Assembly: GCF_001881495.1 (NCBI RefSeq) | Contig: NZ_LUKY01000033.1 | Location: 124,001 to 188,000 of the forward strand | Reading direction: 5' to 3' | Length of the DNA: 64,000 bases | Source: Candidatus Rickettsiella isopodorum | GTDB lineage: Bacteria > Pseudomonadota > Gammaproteobacteria > Diplorickettsiales > Diplorickettsiaceae | Shown here: piece by piece, positions 26,007 through 37,018 of the stretch | How the letters are laid out: each line of letters starts with the position of its first letter | Numbering within the stretch: position 1 is the first letter of the stretch | Made by a program: the position numbers and the translations under genes | Notes under the pieces: model-generated | What the model was told of the DNA's origin: nothing | Databases searched by the model: none | Seen by the model: only the letters and a program-made list of their open reading frames with translations

Positions 26007-27272
26007 ATGTCTCCGAATCAACTCAGTAAACGCAATCTGTTTTCTACCTTTTTACTAGGTTTTTCCTCTGGCTTACCACTCGCATTAACCTCGAGCACAC
26101 TCCAAGCTTGGTTTACAGTCACCGGTGCCAGTTTGCTAGCTATTGGCAGTTTAGGTTTAATTGGTCAACCTTATATTTATAAATTTCTTTGGGCACCCTT
26201 GCTTGATCGTTGGATACCTCCTCTATTAGGACGACGGCGAGGCTGGATCATCGTTATCCAATTAGCTTTGATAGCAGCCATTTCTATCATGGCTCTAGCG
26301 AACCCTCAAACCAGTGCTTCGTTATTAATAACAGTTGCTTTTCTAGTTGCTTTTCTTTCAGCTTCACAGGATATTGCTATCGATGCCTATCGAACAGATA
26401 TTCTCAAACCTAACGAGCGAGGCTTAGGAACCACACTCTATAGCTGGGGATATAGAGCGGCTATGTTGGTTTCTGGCGCAGCAGCACTTGCTTTAGCTGA
26501 ATATATTGGCTGGCGTAATACGTATCTGCTGATGGCAGGTTTAATAGCTATTGGTCTTTTTGGTGCATGGTTTGGTGAAGAACCTGTTGATGAAGAAGAA
26601 AAACATCCCCCTACCTCTCTACGCGCAGCAATTATTGATCCCTTTAAAGAATTTTTAAGCAGAAAATCTGCCTGGCTGATCTTATTGTTTATTGTGTTAT
26701 ACAAATTTGGCGATGCACTCAGCATTTCATTAACTACACCCTTTCTCATTCGCGGCTTAGGTTTTTCTTTAAGTACGGTAGCTTTTGTCAATAAAGGTGT
26801 AGGTTTTTTTGCAGCCATGCTAGGCCTTCTGGCGGGCGGTGTCTTAATGGCACGTATTAGTTTATTTCGTGCCTTACTCTATTTTGGTATTTTACAAGCG
26901 GTGGCCATTTTAGCTTTACTCCAACTCGCTATCGTAGGGCATAATTACCATTGGTTAGTTTTTGCTATTTCTATAGATAGCTTTTGTAATGCCATGGCGA
27001 GTATTGCTTTTGTCGCCTTATTGATGAGCTTATGTAATCATCGTTATACCGCTACACAATTCGCCTTATTTTCAGCTTTAGCAAGCGCAGGACGAGTTTT
27101 CGTTGGCCCTTTAGCCGGTCTTATTGTTACTTATTACAGTTGGCCAGTTTTTTTTGTGTTATCTCTTGCCGCTTGTCTGCCTGGATTAGGCTTATTATGG
27201 TATTTACGTGACAACTTTAATAACCCTTCTACTACTGTGATCGAGAAAACTGCTTGTAGTAACACAGATTAA
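26007..27272 (+). CDS. ampG: AmpG-type muropeptide permease (MFS)
   Basis: AmpG imports anhydromuropeptides released from the cell wall into the cytoplasm for recycling. The 421-residue product has about 12 hydrophobic segments and the family sequences GFSSGLPLALTSSTLQAWF, IYKFLWAPLLDRW and SASQDIAIDAYRTDIL. The open frame can be read from a TTG at 25992, but the ATG at 26007 has an AGGA site at the right distance and gives the normal N-terminus. The mupP-like gene at 21165, pgeF at 46129 and the L,D-transpeptidase at 59459 also concern peptidoglycan turnover. Confidence 0.93.
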   Translation: MSPNQLSKRNLFSTFLLGFSSGLPLALTSSTLQAWFTVTGASLLAIGSLGLIGQPYIYKFLWAPLLDRWIPPLLGRRRGWIIVIQLALIAAISIMALANPQTSASLLITVAFLVAFLSASQDIAIDAYRTDILKPNERGLGTTLYSWGYRAAMLVSGAAALALAEYIGWRNTYLLMAGLIAIGLFGAWFGEEPVDEEEKHPPTSLRAAIIDPFKEFLSRKSAWLILLFIVLYKFGDALSISLTTPFLIRGLGFSLSTVAFVNKGVGFFAAMLGLLAGGVLMARISLFRALLYFGILQAVAILALLQLAIVGHNYHWLVFAISIDSFCNAMASIAFVALLMSLCNHRYTATQFALFSALASAGRVFVGPLAGLIVTYYSWPVFFVLSLAACLPGLGLLWYLRDNFNNPSTTVIEKTACSNTD

Positions 27273-27501
27273 TTTAATCTAAAACCATAATCGCTCTATT
27301 TCTCTAGCACCTCCCAAGCGTAAAACTTACCGCCCCATAGCGCTTCTAGCGAGATAAGATGGGCTAAAATAATCTGTTCATTACGCTATGTAAGAATAAT
27401 GCCTACTGCCACAGGCGAATCTTTAGTTTGGACAGTGATTTTGTTTGTCATTAAAGTACCCAAAAAATAAGTTAAAATCCTGTAAATTTTGGCATCTATG
27501 A
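27273..27501. other. Intergenic stretch between ampG and the groESL promoter
   Basis: No convincing gene is visible in this stretch. It contains a small inverted repeat (AGCGCTTCTAGCGAG region near 27338) and a 21-codon minus-strand frame at 27386-27451 that is too short to support without homologues. It may be decayed sequence. Confidence 0.4.
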
Positions 27502-27528
27502 CTTGAATTTTCTTAGTATGCTCCCCAT
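27502..27528 (+). promoter_or_regulatory. Sigma-32 (RpoH) heat-shock promoter of groESL
   Basis: CTTGAA (27502-27507) and CCCCAT followed by AT (27523-27530) are separated by 15 bases. These match the RpoH consensus (CTTGAA, 13-17 bases, CCCCAT-T) in every core position. Transcription should start near 27537, giving a leader of about 125 bases before groES. Heat-shock control of groESL by this sigma factor is well established in gammaproteobacteria. Confidence 0.88.
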
Positions 27529-27592
27529 ATAGAGTGATGTTGGTGTGGTAAAGTTAACTTAGTTGTACTCTTTATCAAACATCATTATGATT

Positions 27593-27613
27593 AGCCCCTG
27601 CTGCTGAGGGGTT
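27593..27613 (+). promoter_or_regulatory. Stem-loop in the groES leader
   Basis: CCCCT (27595-27599) pairs with AGGGG (27607-27611), extended by G-T and A-T pairs, around a GCTGCTG loop. It lies about 50 bases upstream of the groES start and does not cover the AAGGAG ribosome-binding site. A role in mRNA stability or processing is possible, but its function is unknown. Confidence 0.45.
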
Positions 27614-27662
27614 AATTGATTAATATCCTCATTTTGACAGTAATTCTTAAGGAGAAATCTGC

Positions 27663-27983
27663 ATGAGTGTAGCATTAGAAAAACCTTTAGTTGAACATTT
27701 AGTCCCTATGAACGATCGCATTCTTGTCAAACGTGATGAAGAAGAAGAAAAATCCATAGGTGGTATTGTTATTCCAGACACTGCAAAAGAAAAACCAGTT
27801 AGAGGTACCGTAGTCGCTGTAGGACATGGTAAACGCTTGAAATCCGGTCAAATTCAGGTTTTAAGCATTAAAGTAGGCGATAAAATATATTTTGGAAAAT
27901 ATAGTGGAACTGAAATCAAACTTGATGGTAAAGAATATCTCATCATGCGTGAAGATGATGTTTTGGCATTAATCAAAGATTAA
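27663..27983 (+). CDS. groES: Co-chaperonin GroES
   Basis: GroES caps the GroEL barrel in the ATP-driven protein folding cycle. The 106-residue product has the family sequences [41 protein letters not shown] (mobile loop region) and the C-terminal [14 protein letters not shown]. The N-terminus is about ten residues longer than that of E. coli GroES ([14 protein letters not shown]), but the ATG has a strong AAGGAG site 7-8 bases upstream, so this start is preferred. It is followed after 42 bases by groEL in the standard operon, under the RpoH promoter at 27502. Confidence 0.97.
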   Translation: MSVALEKPLVEHLVPMNDRILVKRDEEEEKSIGGIVIPDTAKEKPVRGTVVAVGHGKRLKSGQIQVLSIKVGDKIYFGKYSGTEIKLDGKEYLIMREDDVLALIKD

Positions 27984-27995
27984 TCACAATTTTAA

Positions 27996-29693
<1,698 letters not shown>

Positions 29694-29722
29694 ATTCCCT
29701 TCACCTGTCGTTCAGTTTTATA

Positions 29723-29748
29723 AAAAACCCCGCTTCTGCGGGGTTTTT
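29723..29748 (+). terminator. Rho-independent terminator of groESL
   Basis: An 11-base stem AAAAACCCCGC (29723-29733) pairs perfectly with GCGGGGTTTTT (29738-29748) around a TTCT loop. The run of T at the end gives a classical intrinsic terminator 30 bases after the groEL stop. The matching A run upstream means it could also act on minus-strand transcripts. Confidence 0.92.
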
Positions 29749-29817
29749 CTTTTTCAATGAATTAACTGCTACACTATGAAATGAGTAAAATGATCTCCTA
29801 CATGAGGAATTATTTTT

Positions 29818-30723
29818 ATGTTTAGTCGTATTTTATTATTTTTAGGCACTAATATTTTAGTTATTGCTACTATTTCTATTGTTACCAATTTATTAGGTCT
29901 ACATAGTTATCTCACCTCTCACGGAATTAATTATCTATCATTAGCTATTTTTTGCGCTTTGTGGGGTACGGCAGGAGCTTTCATTTCACTTTTTACCTCA
30001 AAATTTATTGCTAAAAAAAGCATGAATTTAAAAATTATTGATCCTAATGCGGCTATTGGTGAAGAAAAAAATATCCTTGAAGTTATACATAATTTAGCAC
30101 GAAAAGCTGGCTTAAAGGTTTTACCTGAAGTGGGCATTTACAATTCACCTGAGCTCAATGCTTTTGCTACAGGCCCCACTAAAAATAATTCTTTAGTGGC
30201 TGTTTCTAGTGGTTTACTCCAAAAAATGAACCCCGATGAAATTGAAGCAGTATTAGGACATGAAATCACTCATGTTACTAATGGTGATATGGTTACCATG
30301 ACACTCATATTAGGTGTAATTAATGCTTTTGCACTTTTTTTATCACGTATTGTCGCTTATGTGATCTCTGTAGGATCTGCTGGACGCAATAATAATGAGG
30401 GATCGATAAGCGGACCTGGACCGATGTTTTTTATGCTATCGATGGTATTTGATATTCTATTTACATTCTTAGGCAGTATTTTAGTTGCTGCTTTTTCCAG
30501 ACATCGGGAATACCGCGCTGATAAAGGCGGCGCTCTATTAGCAGGCCGTGATAAAATGATTGAAGCATTACGTGCATTACAAAAAGCAATGGTGCCTGAA
30601 GATACTCGAGCCCCCTCTTTATCAACTTTAAAAATATCACATAAAAGTGGTGGTTTTCGCGCCTTATTTTCAAGCCATCCGCCTTTGGAATTACGCATCG
30701 AACGTTTACAACAAGAAAAATAG
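29818..30723 (+). CDS. htpX: Membrane zinc metalloprotease HtpX
   Basis: HtpX is a heat-shock-related inner-membrane protease that removes misfolded membrane proteins, overlapping with FtsH. The 301-residue product has two N-terminal hydrophobic segments (about 4-28 and 37-60), the zinc motif HEITH (148-152), two further membrane segments, and the third zinc ligand in the segment SRHREYRADKGGALLAG. An ATGAGGAA site precedes the ATG. It follows groESL but is separated by the terminator at 29723, so it needs its own promoter. No RpoH site was recognised in the short gap. Confidence 0.95.
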   Translation: MFSRILLFLGTNILVIATISIVTNLLGLHSYLTSHGINYLSLAIFCALWGTAGAFISLFTSKFIAKKSMNLKIIDPNAAIGEEKNILEVIHNLARKAGLKVLPEVGIYNSPELNAFATGPTKNNSLVAVSSGLLQKMNPDEIEAVLGHEITHVTNGDMVTMTLILGVINAFALFLSRIVAYVISVGSAGRNNNEGSISGPGPMFFMLSMVFDILFTFLGSILVAAFSRHREYRADKGGALLAGRDKMIEALRALQKAMVPEDTRAPSLSTLKISHKSGGFRALFSSHPPLELRIERLQQEK

Positions 30724-30741
30724 CCTTTACATTACAGAGGC

Positions 30742-32697
30742 CTACAAATCACCTTGCTCTCTTGCGTATTGCATCAAACCACCGCGGAAAGGAGCAAATC
30801 CTGCACCAAATATAGTTCCAGCATCGATCAAATCGCTATCTGCAACTACTTTTTCTTCCAAACATTTTTTAGCTTCATCTATCATCGGCTGAATTAAACT
30901 ATCCGCTAAATTCGTTGGTGCTTTATAGTCTTCAGGAATTTTTTCTTTAATAGGTTTACCTTTTTTATAACGATAAAAGCCTTTACCCGTTTTTCGCCCT
31001 AGATCCTTATTAGCAACCATTTTTTCTAAACCTTCAGGCACAACGCTTCCTAAAGATTGACTGAGAATCTTAGCGACCGCTAAACAAATATCTAGGCCTA
31101 CCGTATCAGCTAACTCTAAAGGTCCCATTGGCATACCAAAATCTACAGCTGCCTTATCTATAACCGGCGCAGGAATTCCAGTTTGCAACAACAATACAGA
31201 TTGCATCAAATAAGGCATTAATAAACGATTGACTAAGAATCCCGGAGAGCTTTTAACAGGTAAAGGCAAGCGATTAATTTGGTGAACGAATGCCAAGCCC
31301 CTTTCTATGCTGTCGGGTGCACTAATAGCCGATTGCACCACCTCTATCAAAGGCATTTTGGCTACAGGATTAAAAAAATGTAAACCAATTAAACGTTCTG
31401 GACGTTGTAACCCTTGTTGGATATCTTCTAAAATAATACTCGATGTATTGGTTGCCAATAATGTATCTGATTTAATTTGATTCTCTAATTGGCGAAACAA
31501 ATTTTGTTTTACTATTAAGTCCTCAAATATTGCTTCAATAATAATATCCGCACGGCGTATACCATAACCTGCTAGATCAGGGACTAATCTATCCATTGCA
31601 GCTTGGATAGCACGTGGTGACTTTAATCGTTTTCGGAATAATGCGTAAGCTCTTGCCATAGCCGGAGCAATATATTTCGCTTCTCTATCCTGTAAAGTTA
31701 CCTGCAATCCTTGCAAAGCACACCAAGCAGCAATATCTCCTCCCATTGTTCCTGCGCCTATGACATGAACCTGTTTGAAAGATGTAGTATCTTTTTTTCC
31801 TAATTTCTTTAAGCGCTCTTTTAAAAAAAAGACTCTAATTAAATGATTCGCTGTAGGAGTCAACGCTAACTCACTTAAAGAGACTGCTTCATGTAAAAAT
31901 GCTTGTTTATTGACACCGTATTTCTGCCAAAGATGAAGTGCAGCGTAAGGCGCAGGGTAATGTTTAGGATTAACTTTGATACTTAAACGACGTTGCACAA
32001 TTTTGCTTATAATATTTCTCATCCAATGATAATTAGTTATTTTCTTCCAATTTAATGCAAAAAAATGATTCTTTTTTTTACTTTTTACTGAAACGTAATA
32101 GGAAGCCGCTCGTTCAGCTTGTCGTAATGGAACAGCATTATTGATTAAACCTAATTTAGCTGCCACATAAGGAGAAATTGTTTTTCCCGTTAAAATTAAT
32201 TCTAATGCAGAAGGTCCCCCTAATAAGCGTGGCAAACGTACTGTCCCTCCCCAACCTGGATGAATTCCGAGTAGCACTTCAGGCAAACCTAAACGTGTTT
32301 TATTGTCATTTATAGCAATGCGATAATCGCAAGCTAAAGCAAGTTCTAAGCCTCCTCCTAAACATAACCCATTAATTAAGGCTACTGTAGGGATATTAAG
32401 TACCGCTAATGCATCAAACACCTTTTGTCCTTGCCGAATAAACGCAAAAATCTCTTCTTTGGTTTTTAATTGGCTAATTGTTTGAATATCGGCACCTACA
32501 ATAAAACCATTTGGTTTAGCCGATATAATGATCAACCCTCGCACTGATTCATTATGAGTTATATCTTTAATGATCGAACTTAATTCCGTTAATACGTTTT
32601 TATCTAAGTTATTGCTAGAGCTATTTTTTTTATCGAAATACAGCCAAAGAACATGCTCTTTTTGCTGCAATCGCCAATTTAAATAGCTTACTTCCAT
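30742..32697 (-). CDS. fadJ: Fatty-acid oxidation multifunctional protein (enoyl-CoA hydratase / 3-hydroxyacyl-CoA dehydrogenase)
   Basis: This enzyme performs the hydration and the NAD-dependent dehydrogenation steps of beta-oxidation. The N-terminal crotonase domain (about 1-190) has the oxyanion-hole sequences IVGADIQTIS and NGLCLGGGLELALACDYR, and LPEVLLGIHPGWGGTVRLPR. The NAD-binding motif GAGTMGGDIAAW lies near residue 315, followed by the C-terminal dehydrogenase domains with FNPVAKMPLIEVV. At 651 residues it is shorter than E. coli FadB/FadJ (about 715-730). Its ATG overlaps the stop of the upstream thiolase gene by one base (TAATG), so the two are coupled. The thiolase-first order and the thiolase length favour the FadI/FadJ assignment over FadB/FadA. 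Confidence 0.9.
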   Translation of the reverse strand: MEVSYLNWRLQQKEHVLWLYFDKKNSSSNNLDKNVLTELSSIIKDITHNESVRGLIIISAKPNGFIVGADIQTISQLKTKEEIFAFIRQGQKVFDALAVLNIPTVALINGLCLGGGLELALACDYRIAINDNKTRLGLPEVLLGIHPGWGGTVRLPRLLGGPSALELILTGKTISPYVAAKLGLINNAVPLRQAERAASYYVSVKSKKKNHFFALNWKKITNYHWMRNIISKIVQRRLSIKVNPKHYPAPYAALHLWQKYGVNKQAFLHEAVSLSELALTPTANHLIRVFFLKERLKKLGKKDTTSFKQVHVIGAGTMGGDIAAWCALQGLQVTLQDREAKYIAPAMARAYALFRKRLKSPRAIQAAMDRLVPDLAGYGIRRADIIIEAIFEDLIVKQNLFRQLENQIKSDTLLATNTSSIILEDIQQGLQRPERLIGLHFFNPVAKMPLIEVVQSAISAPDSIERGLAFVHQINRLPLPVKSSPGFLVNRLLMPYLMQSVLLLQTGIPAPVIDKAAVDFGMPMGPLELADTVGLDICLAVAKILSQSLGSVVPEGLEKMVANKDLGRKTGKGFYRYKKGKPIKEKIPEDYKAPTNLADSLIQPMIDEAKKCLEEKVVADSDLIDAGTIFGAGFAPFRGGLMQYAREQGDL

Positions 32698-34034
32698 TAG
32701 AATACTCCCGTTTTAGCTTTATCGATATTTTCAAGTAACAGTGCACCACCTTGCCCACCACCAATACAAAGTGTTGCCACACCAAAATGTGCTTGTTTTC
32801 TTTTTAAAATATGTGCCAAATGTAAAACTAGTCGTGCACCACTAGCCCCCACGGGATGACCCATAGCAACGGCTCCGCCGTCTATATTAAGTTTTGCTTG
32901 ATCTACTTTGCCTAAAGCTTCAGTTAAACCCAGTTGTTTTTTACAATATTGAGTATCTTGCCAGGCAGCCAAACAAGCTAAAACCTGACCTGCAAATGCT
33001 TCATTAATTTCCCAAAAATCGATATTTTCAAAAGTGAGTGCTTGTTTTTTTAAAAGTGTTGCTACAGCATGTACAGGGCCTAAACCCATTTCACTCGGAT
33101 CGACACCTGCCCATGCCACATCAACAATGCGCGCTAAAATTGGCAATTGATATTTCTTTACTGCCTCTTCACTCGCCAAAATTAAAAAAGCGGCACCATC
33201 AGTAACTTGAGAACTATTTCCAGCTGTTACTAATCCAAAAGGCTTGTCAAAAAAAGGAGGCAGTGATGCTAATTTTTCTAGATTCGTATCACGGCGCAAA
33301 CCATTATCAAAAGAATAATAAAGACTTTGTTTATCATAAATCGGATTGATTTCATCTTTAAAAATTTCAGCATCTTGCGCCGCTGCTAAGCGTTGGTGGC
33401 TTTGTAAAGCAAATTTATCCATTTCTTCACGAGTAATCCCAAAACGATGTGCAATAACCTCAGCAGTTTGCCCCATGGATAAACCCACAATAGGATCCAT
33501 TAAACCATGTAATAAGGCTATAACTGGATTTAAATATTTTAATTTAAATTGAGTGAGTAGCTTTAAACGAGCTAAAAAAGATGTGGCTAAATTCCATTCA
33601 GCAAACCAAGCGGTCATTTCTCGGCTCAGTAGTAGAGGAGCTTGACTCATCGCCTCTGTACCACCTGCTAATACTAAATCGTACCTCCCACAAGCGATAT
33701 CTAAAGCTGCACTATCTAAAGCTTGCATACCTGAAGCACAATTCCGCTGTACTGTATAAGCAGGTACGGCTTTACCACAATTCAAGCGTAATGCAATGAC
33801 ACGACTAATATTAGTCTCATCCGAGCTTGGTATAACACAACCAGTAACTACTTCATCCAGTTGATCAGGTGTAAATGTTTGACGTGCTAATAAATATCTT
33901 CCTGCTTGTACCGCTAAATCAGAAGCCGAAAAATTTCCAGGGCCTCTCCGTACTTTCAACCAGGGTGTACGCATGCCATCCACAATATAAACTGATCGTG
34001 CAAAATTTGATCGATCTAGTGCTTGCATAAACAT
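32697..34034 (-). CDS. fadI: Acetyl-CoA acyltransferase (3-ketoacyl-CoA thiolase), FadI-like
   Basis: The thiolase cleaves 3-ketoacyl-CoA to acetyl-CoA and a shortened acyl-CoA. The 445-residue product has the nucleophilic cysteine in QRNCASGMQALD (C99), GGTEAMSQAP, the NEAFAGQVLA motif, the second active site region GGAVAMGHPVGASGAR and the C-terminal cysteine in ATLCIGGGQGGALLLE. The length matches FadI (436) better than FadA (387). Two possible ATG starts lie 6 bases apart (34034 and 34028). An AGGA site is placed better for the inner one. It is directly coupled to the fadJ-like gene downstream. Confidence 0.93.
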   Translation of the reverse strand: MFMQALDRSNFARSVYIVDGMRTPWLKVRRGPGNFSASDLAVQAGRYLLARQTFTPDQLDEVVTGCVIPSSDETNISRVIALRLNCGKAVPAYTVQRNCASGMQALDSAALDIACGRYDLVLAGGTEAMSQAPLLLSREMTAWFAEWNLATSFLARLKLLTQFKLKYLNPVIALLHGLMDPIVGLSMGQTAEVIAHRFGITREEMDKFALQSHQRLAAAQDAEIFKDEINPIYDKQSLYYSFDNGLRRDTNLEKLASLPPFFDKPFGLVTAGNSSQVTDGAAFLILASEEAVKKYQLPILARIVDVAWAGVDPSEMGLGPVHAVATLLKKQALTFENIDFWEINEAFAGQVLACLAAWQDTQYCKKQLGLTEALGKVDQAKLNIDGGAVAMGHPVGASGARLVLHLAHILKRKQAHFGVATLCIGGGQGGALLLENIDKAKTGVF

Positions 34035-34141
34035 TTTCCTAAAGCATTTTTTAAGTAGTTAAGCTTAGTTTTATTTTAATATACCGAGTGTAATCGAATG
34101 TGCAAGTAAGCTAATCATTTATGCCTTCAAAAAAATAGCGA

Positions 34142-36397
34142 TTAAAAAGCATCCACTTGCATAGCATCTTGCTGAAATTTTTTAGCTACTCGAAATTGTT
34201 CTACTTCCGCATGAGTGAGAATTTTTTGTTTTAAAGCATTTTCTAACTGTAGGTCACTATCTAATTTTCGATTAAATCGACCTTTTTTTAATTTTTCACG
34301 GATTGCCTGCGTCTTACTAAATTCATTAAAAGCAATTTCCATACGTCCTGTTGGATCTTCTGGTTTTTTTCCTAAATAACAATCTTGAGTCATACGATCG
34401 CGAAATGTACTCGTTTGTGTCATCACAGAAACTAACTGCATATCTTGTTTGTCAGTAGGTAATTGATAAGGTCGCCCTAAAGGAAAAATAATAAACTTTA
34501 ATAGTTTAGCTAGAAACGGTTTAGGGAAATTATTAAAAAATTTATCAAATGAATACTGAGCATGATAAAGACAATAATCTAATCCCCAACTCGCATAAAC
34601 ATCGTCTTCTTTTGATAGTGGATATTCTTGTACATAACGCATGACACTAGATGCGATATAAAGATAACTTAACACATCACCCAAGCGCGCCGATAAACGT
34701 TCTTTACGTTTTAAATTTCCACCCAAAATTATTAAGGTGAAATCAGTCACTAACGCTAAAGCTGTTGATAAACGTGAAACTTGTCGATAATAATAACCGA
34801 GTTTTTTTATAGGTGTCTGCACAAAAAATCGACCTAAGCCGAAAGCAAATAAAAATGTTTTTAATAAATTTTTTATATTATAAAAAACATGATGAATTAA
34901 TAACTTATCTAAACTAGCAATATCTTTTTTTTCTATCGCTTGCATTTCATCTCTTAAATAAGGATGACAACGTATTGCCCCTTGTCCAAATAAAATAAGA
35001 TTTCGAGTTAAAATATTCGCACCTTCCACCGTAATCGATATCGGTATTGCAATATATCCTTGTGCTAAATAGTTACGAGGCCCCATTTGGATAGCCCTCC
35101 CACCATGAATATCCATTGCATCATTAATAATGATGCGTGCAAATTCAGTCATGTGATATTTTGCTATTGATGATGCTAATGCGGGCTTTAACGAAGCGTC
35201 AACTGCAGTCACCGTAAATCGACGTGCCGCTTCAATTAAATAAGTTAACCCTGCTATTCTCGCTAAAGCCGCAGCGACTCCCTCAAAATGAGCAATCGAT
35301 AAATGAAATTGTTCTCTTAATACACTATAAGCCCCTGTCATGCGATAAGCTAACTGGGCCTGTGCAGCACTGACGGCCGGCAATGAAATACCACGACCTA
35401 TGGATAAACATTCCATTAACATCCGCCAACCTTGACCCAGCATTTTCTCGCCACCAATAACAAAACTAATGGGAATAAAAACATCTTTACCTACTATAGG
35501 GCCATTCATAAAGGCTAAACCCATGGGCGAATGGCGTTTACCTATTTCTATCCCCATTAATGAGGAAGGCACTAAAGCAAGCGTAATCCCTATTTGTTTT
35601 TTTTCTCCCAGCAATTGATCGGGATCCATTAGTTTAAAAGCAACACCTATAACCGTAGCGATAGGCGATAAAGTAATGTAGCGTTTATTAAAATTGAGCC
35701 GTATACCTAGCATTTCTTTACCTTGATAGATTCCTTTACAGACTATCCCTTTATCTTTAAGTGCTGCTGCATCACTACCCGCATCCACCGAAGTTAATGC
35801 AAAACAAGGAATTTCTTCTCCTTTAGCAAGCCTAGGCAAGTAATAATCTTTTTGATCTTCTGTTCCATAATGAAGTAATAATTCAGCAGGTCCGAGAGAA
35901 TTGGGGACGAGTGTATTAACAGCCGCACTAACCGATCGAGTAGCTATCTTTAATACTACTGAAGAGTGTGCTAATGCAGAAAAACCTAATCCTCCATATT
36001 TTTTCGGAATGACCATACCAAAAAATTTTTGTTTTTTTAAAAATTCCCAAACAGAAAATGGTAAATCATGCTCCACTGTTAAAATATTAAAATCATCAAG
36101 CATGCTACAAAGTATTTCTGTTTGATTATGGATAAAAGCTTGTTCATCATTGCTTAGCTTGGATAAAGGAATATCATGCAAAGCTATCCAATTTGGATGC
36201 CCACGAAACAAATCTTTTTCCCACCACATATCACCTGCTTCTAGAACAATTTTTTCTGTTGCGCTAATGGGAGGAAGAATCGTGTTTAAGTAAGCTAGAA
36301 AAGGTTTTACTAGGAAAGCTTGTCTCAATGAGCGTAAGCTAAGGACTATTATTATCAAGGCAAAGATAAAAAAAATTATGCTAATCATTAGCCACAT
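34142..36397 (-). CDS. fadE: Acyl-CoA dehydrogenase, FadE-type
   Basis: FadE catalyses the first step of beta-oxidation, FAD-dependent formation of trans-2-enoyl-CoA. The 751-residue product has an N-terminal membrane helix (about 3-24), characteristic of the long FadE type. The acyl-CoA dehydrogenase core includes IPKKYGGLGFSALAHS, CFALTSVDAGSDAAAL and IVGKDVFIPISFVIGG. The substrate/FAD-binding helix region has DAMDIHGGRAIQMG, and the extra C-terminal domain is specific to FadE. It lies 107 bases downstream of the thiolase start region on the same strand, upstream in transcription order, so the order is fadE, fadI, fadJ. A complete beta-oxidation core is therefore present except for an acyl-CoA ligase, which is not in the window. 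Confidence 0.93.
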   Translation of the reverse strand: MWLMISIIFFIFALIIIVLSLRSLRQAFLVKPFLAYLNTILPPISATEKIVLEAGDMWWEKDLFRGHPNWIALHDIPLSKLSNDEQAFIHNQTEILCSMLDDFNILTVEHDLPFSVWEFLKKQKFFGMVIPKKYGGLGFSALAHSSVVLKIATRSVSAAVNTLVPNSLGPAELLLHYGTEDQKDYYLPRLAKGEEIPCFALTSVDAGSDAAALKDKGIVCKGIYQGKEMLGIRLNFNKRYITLSPIATVIGVAFKLMDPDQLLGEKKQIGITLALVPSSLMGIEIGKRHSPMGLAFMNGPIVGKDVFIPISFVIGGEKMLGQGWRMLMECLSIGRGISLPAVSAAQAQLAYRMTGAYSVLREQFHLSIAHFEGVAAALARIAGLTYLIEAARRFTVTAVDASLKPALASSIAKYHMTEFARIIINDAMDIHGGRAIQMGPRNYLAQGYIAIPISITVEGANILTRNLILFGQGAIRCHPYLRDEMQAIEKKDIASLDKLLIHHVFYNIKNLLKTFLFAFGLGRFFVQTPIKKLGYYYRQVSRLSTALALVTDFTLIILGGNLKRKERLSARLGDVLSYLYIASSVMRYVQEYPLSKEDDVYASWGLDYCLYHAQYSFDKFFNNFPKPFLAKLLKFIIFPLGRPYQLPTDKQDMQLVSVMTQTSTFRDRMTQDCYLGKKPEDPTGRMEIAFNEFSKTQAIREKLKKGRFNRKLDSDLQLENALKQKILTHAEVEQFRVAKKFQQDAMQVDAF

Positions 36398-36429
36398 AGT
36401 TACCCCTTAATTTAGGTAGCAAACTTAGA

Positions 36430-36568
36430 GGGTATCTTCAATTGCATGATGCTGTCTAAAAAACCTGTTTTTCTGCGTCTCGTTACTCACATACTGCATG
36501 TATGCTCCGTTACGCTACTCTCAAAAAACAGCGCTTTTCGTCTCAGCCTAACAGAATTGAAAACACCC
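36430..36568. mobile_element. 139-bp MITE-like element with terminal inverted repeats
   Basis: The ends GGGTATCTTCAATT (36430-36443) and AATTGAAAACACCC (36555-36568) are inverted repeats matching at 12 of 14 positions. The interior has a central hairpin CATACTGCATGTATG and flanking related stretches (AAAAAACCTGTTTTTCTGCG and CTCAAAAAACAGCG), so the whole element could fold back on itself. It holds no open frame, and only this one copy was seen in the window. Size and structure suggest a non-autonomous transposable or palindromic intergenic element between pilX and fadE. Confidence 0.6.
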
Positions 36569-36583
36569 ACTTACTTGATAACT

Positions 36584-37018
36584 TTAAGATAAACTGTTTA
36601 ATTCTCGCCAAGAGCTACGTCCAGTTTTTGTTAATGCTAGGTCTCCCGACTGACAAAGGTTTTTTGTTTTAATTGCGTACGTAGTTTGTAAACTCAACGC
36701 ACCTGAGGTAGTTTGTTTTGCCTGCACAATAACGTCATAAATATAAGCTTGACTTTGGTTAATACAATAGGACGTTCTATGTCGTCTAAGCTCTGAGCTA
36801 ATTTGAAAACCTGCATAATTAAAGCGCTTATGCAGCGCGAAAATAGGTGTTGAACGACTTTTTAGCCAACTTTCGGTCAATTTTAATCCTGCTTCTGCCG
36901 CCTGGAACTGCTGTGAAGCAATAAGCAGATTTCGACTTATACCTAATTCTAAATAAGAATGACTTAATATAGATACCGTCATTAACGACGTGATAAAAAG
37001 AAAAAATAATACTGTCAC
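36584..37018 (-). CDS. pilX: PilX-like minor pilin, 5' end disrupted
   Basis: PilX-type minor pilins help to prime type IV pilus assembly. The product has a hydrophobic helix (VTVLFFLFITSLMTVSILSH) followed by the glutamate-containing QFQAAEAGLKLTESWL segment typical of PilX and a C-terminal disulphide-type domain with two Cys. The GTG at 37018 would start inside the hydrophobic helix. In the same frame upstream are codons for N-K-S-T-K-Q-Q-G-F-I-L, a perfect class III prepilin leader, but no ATG in frame. The ATG at 37056 (MLIK) is out of frame by one base at an AAAA run (37045-37048). The alternative is an ATT start preceded by AAGGG. It is either a frameshifted pseudogene, a slippage-dependent gene or a gene with an unusual start. 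It lies behind pilW in the pilV-pilW-pilX order. Confidence 0.7.
   Translation of the reverse strand: MTVLFFLFITSLMTVSILSHSYLELGISRNLLIASQQFQAAEAGLKLTESWLKSRSTPIFALHKRFNYAGFQISSELRRHRTSYCINQSQAYIYDVIVQAKQTTSGALSLQTTYAIKTKNLCQSGDLALTKTGRSSWRELNSLS

Noticed and set aside
27386-27451. 21-codon minus-strand frame upstream of groES
   Set aside because: Short, no ribosome-binding site, and no context; chance is more likely.
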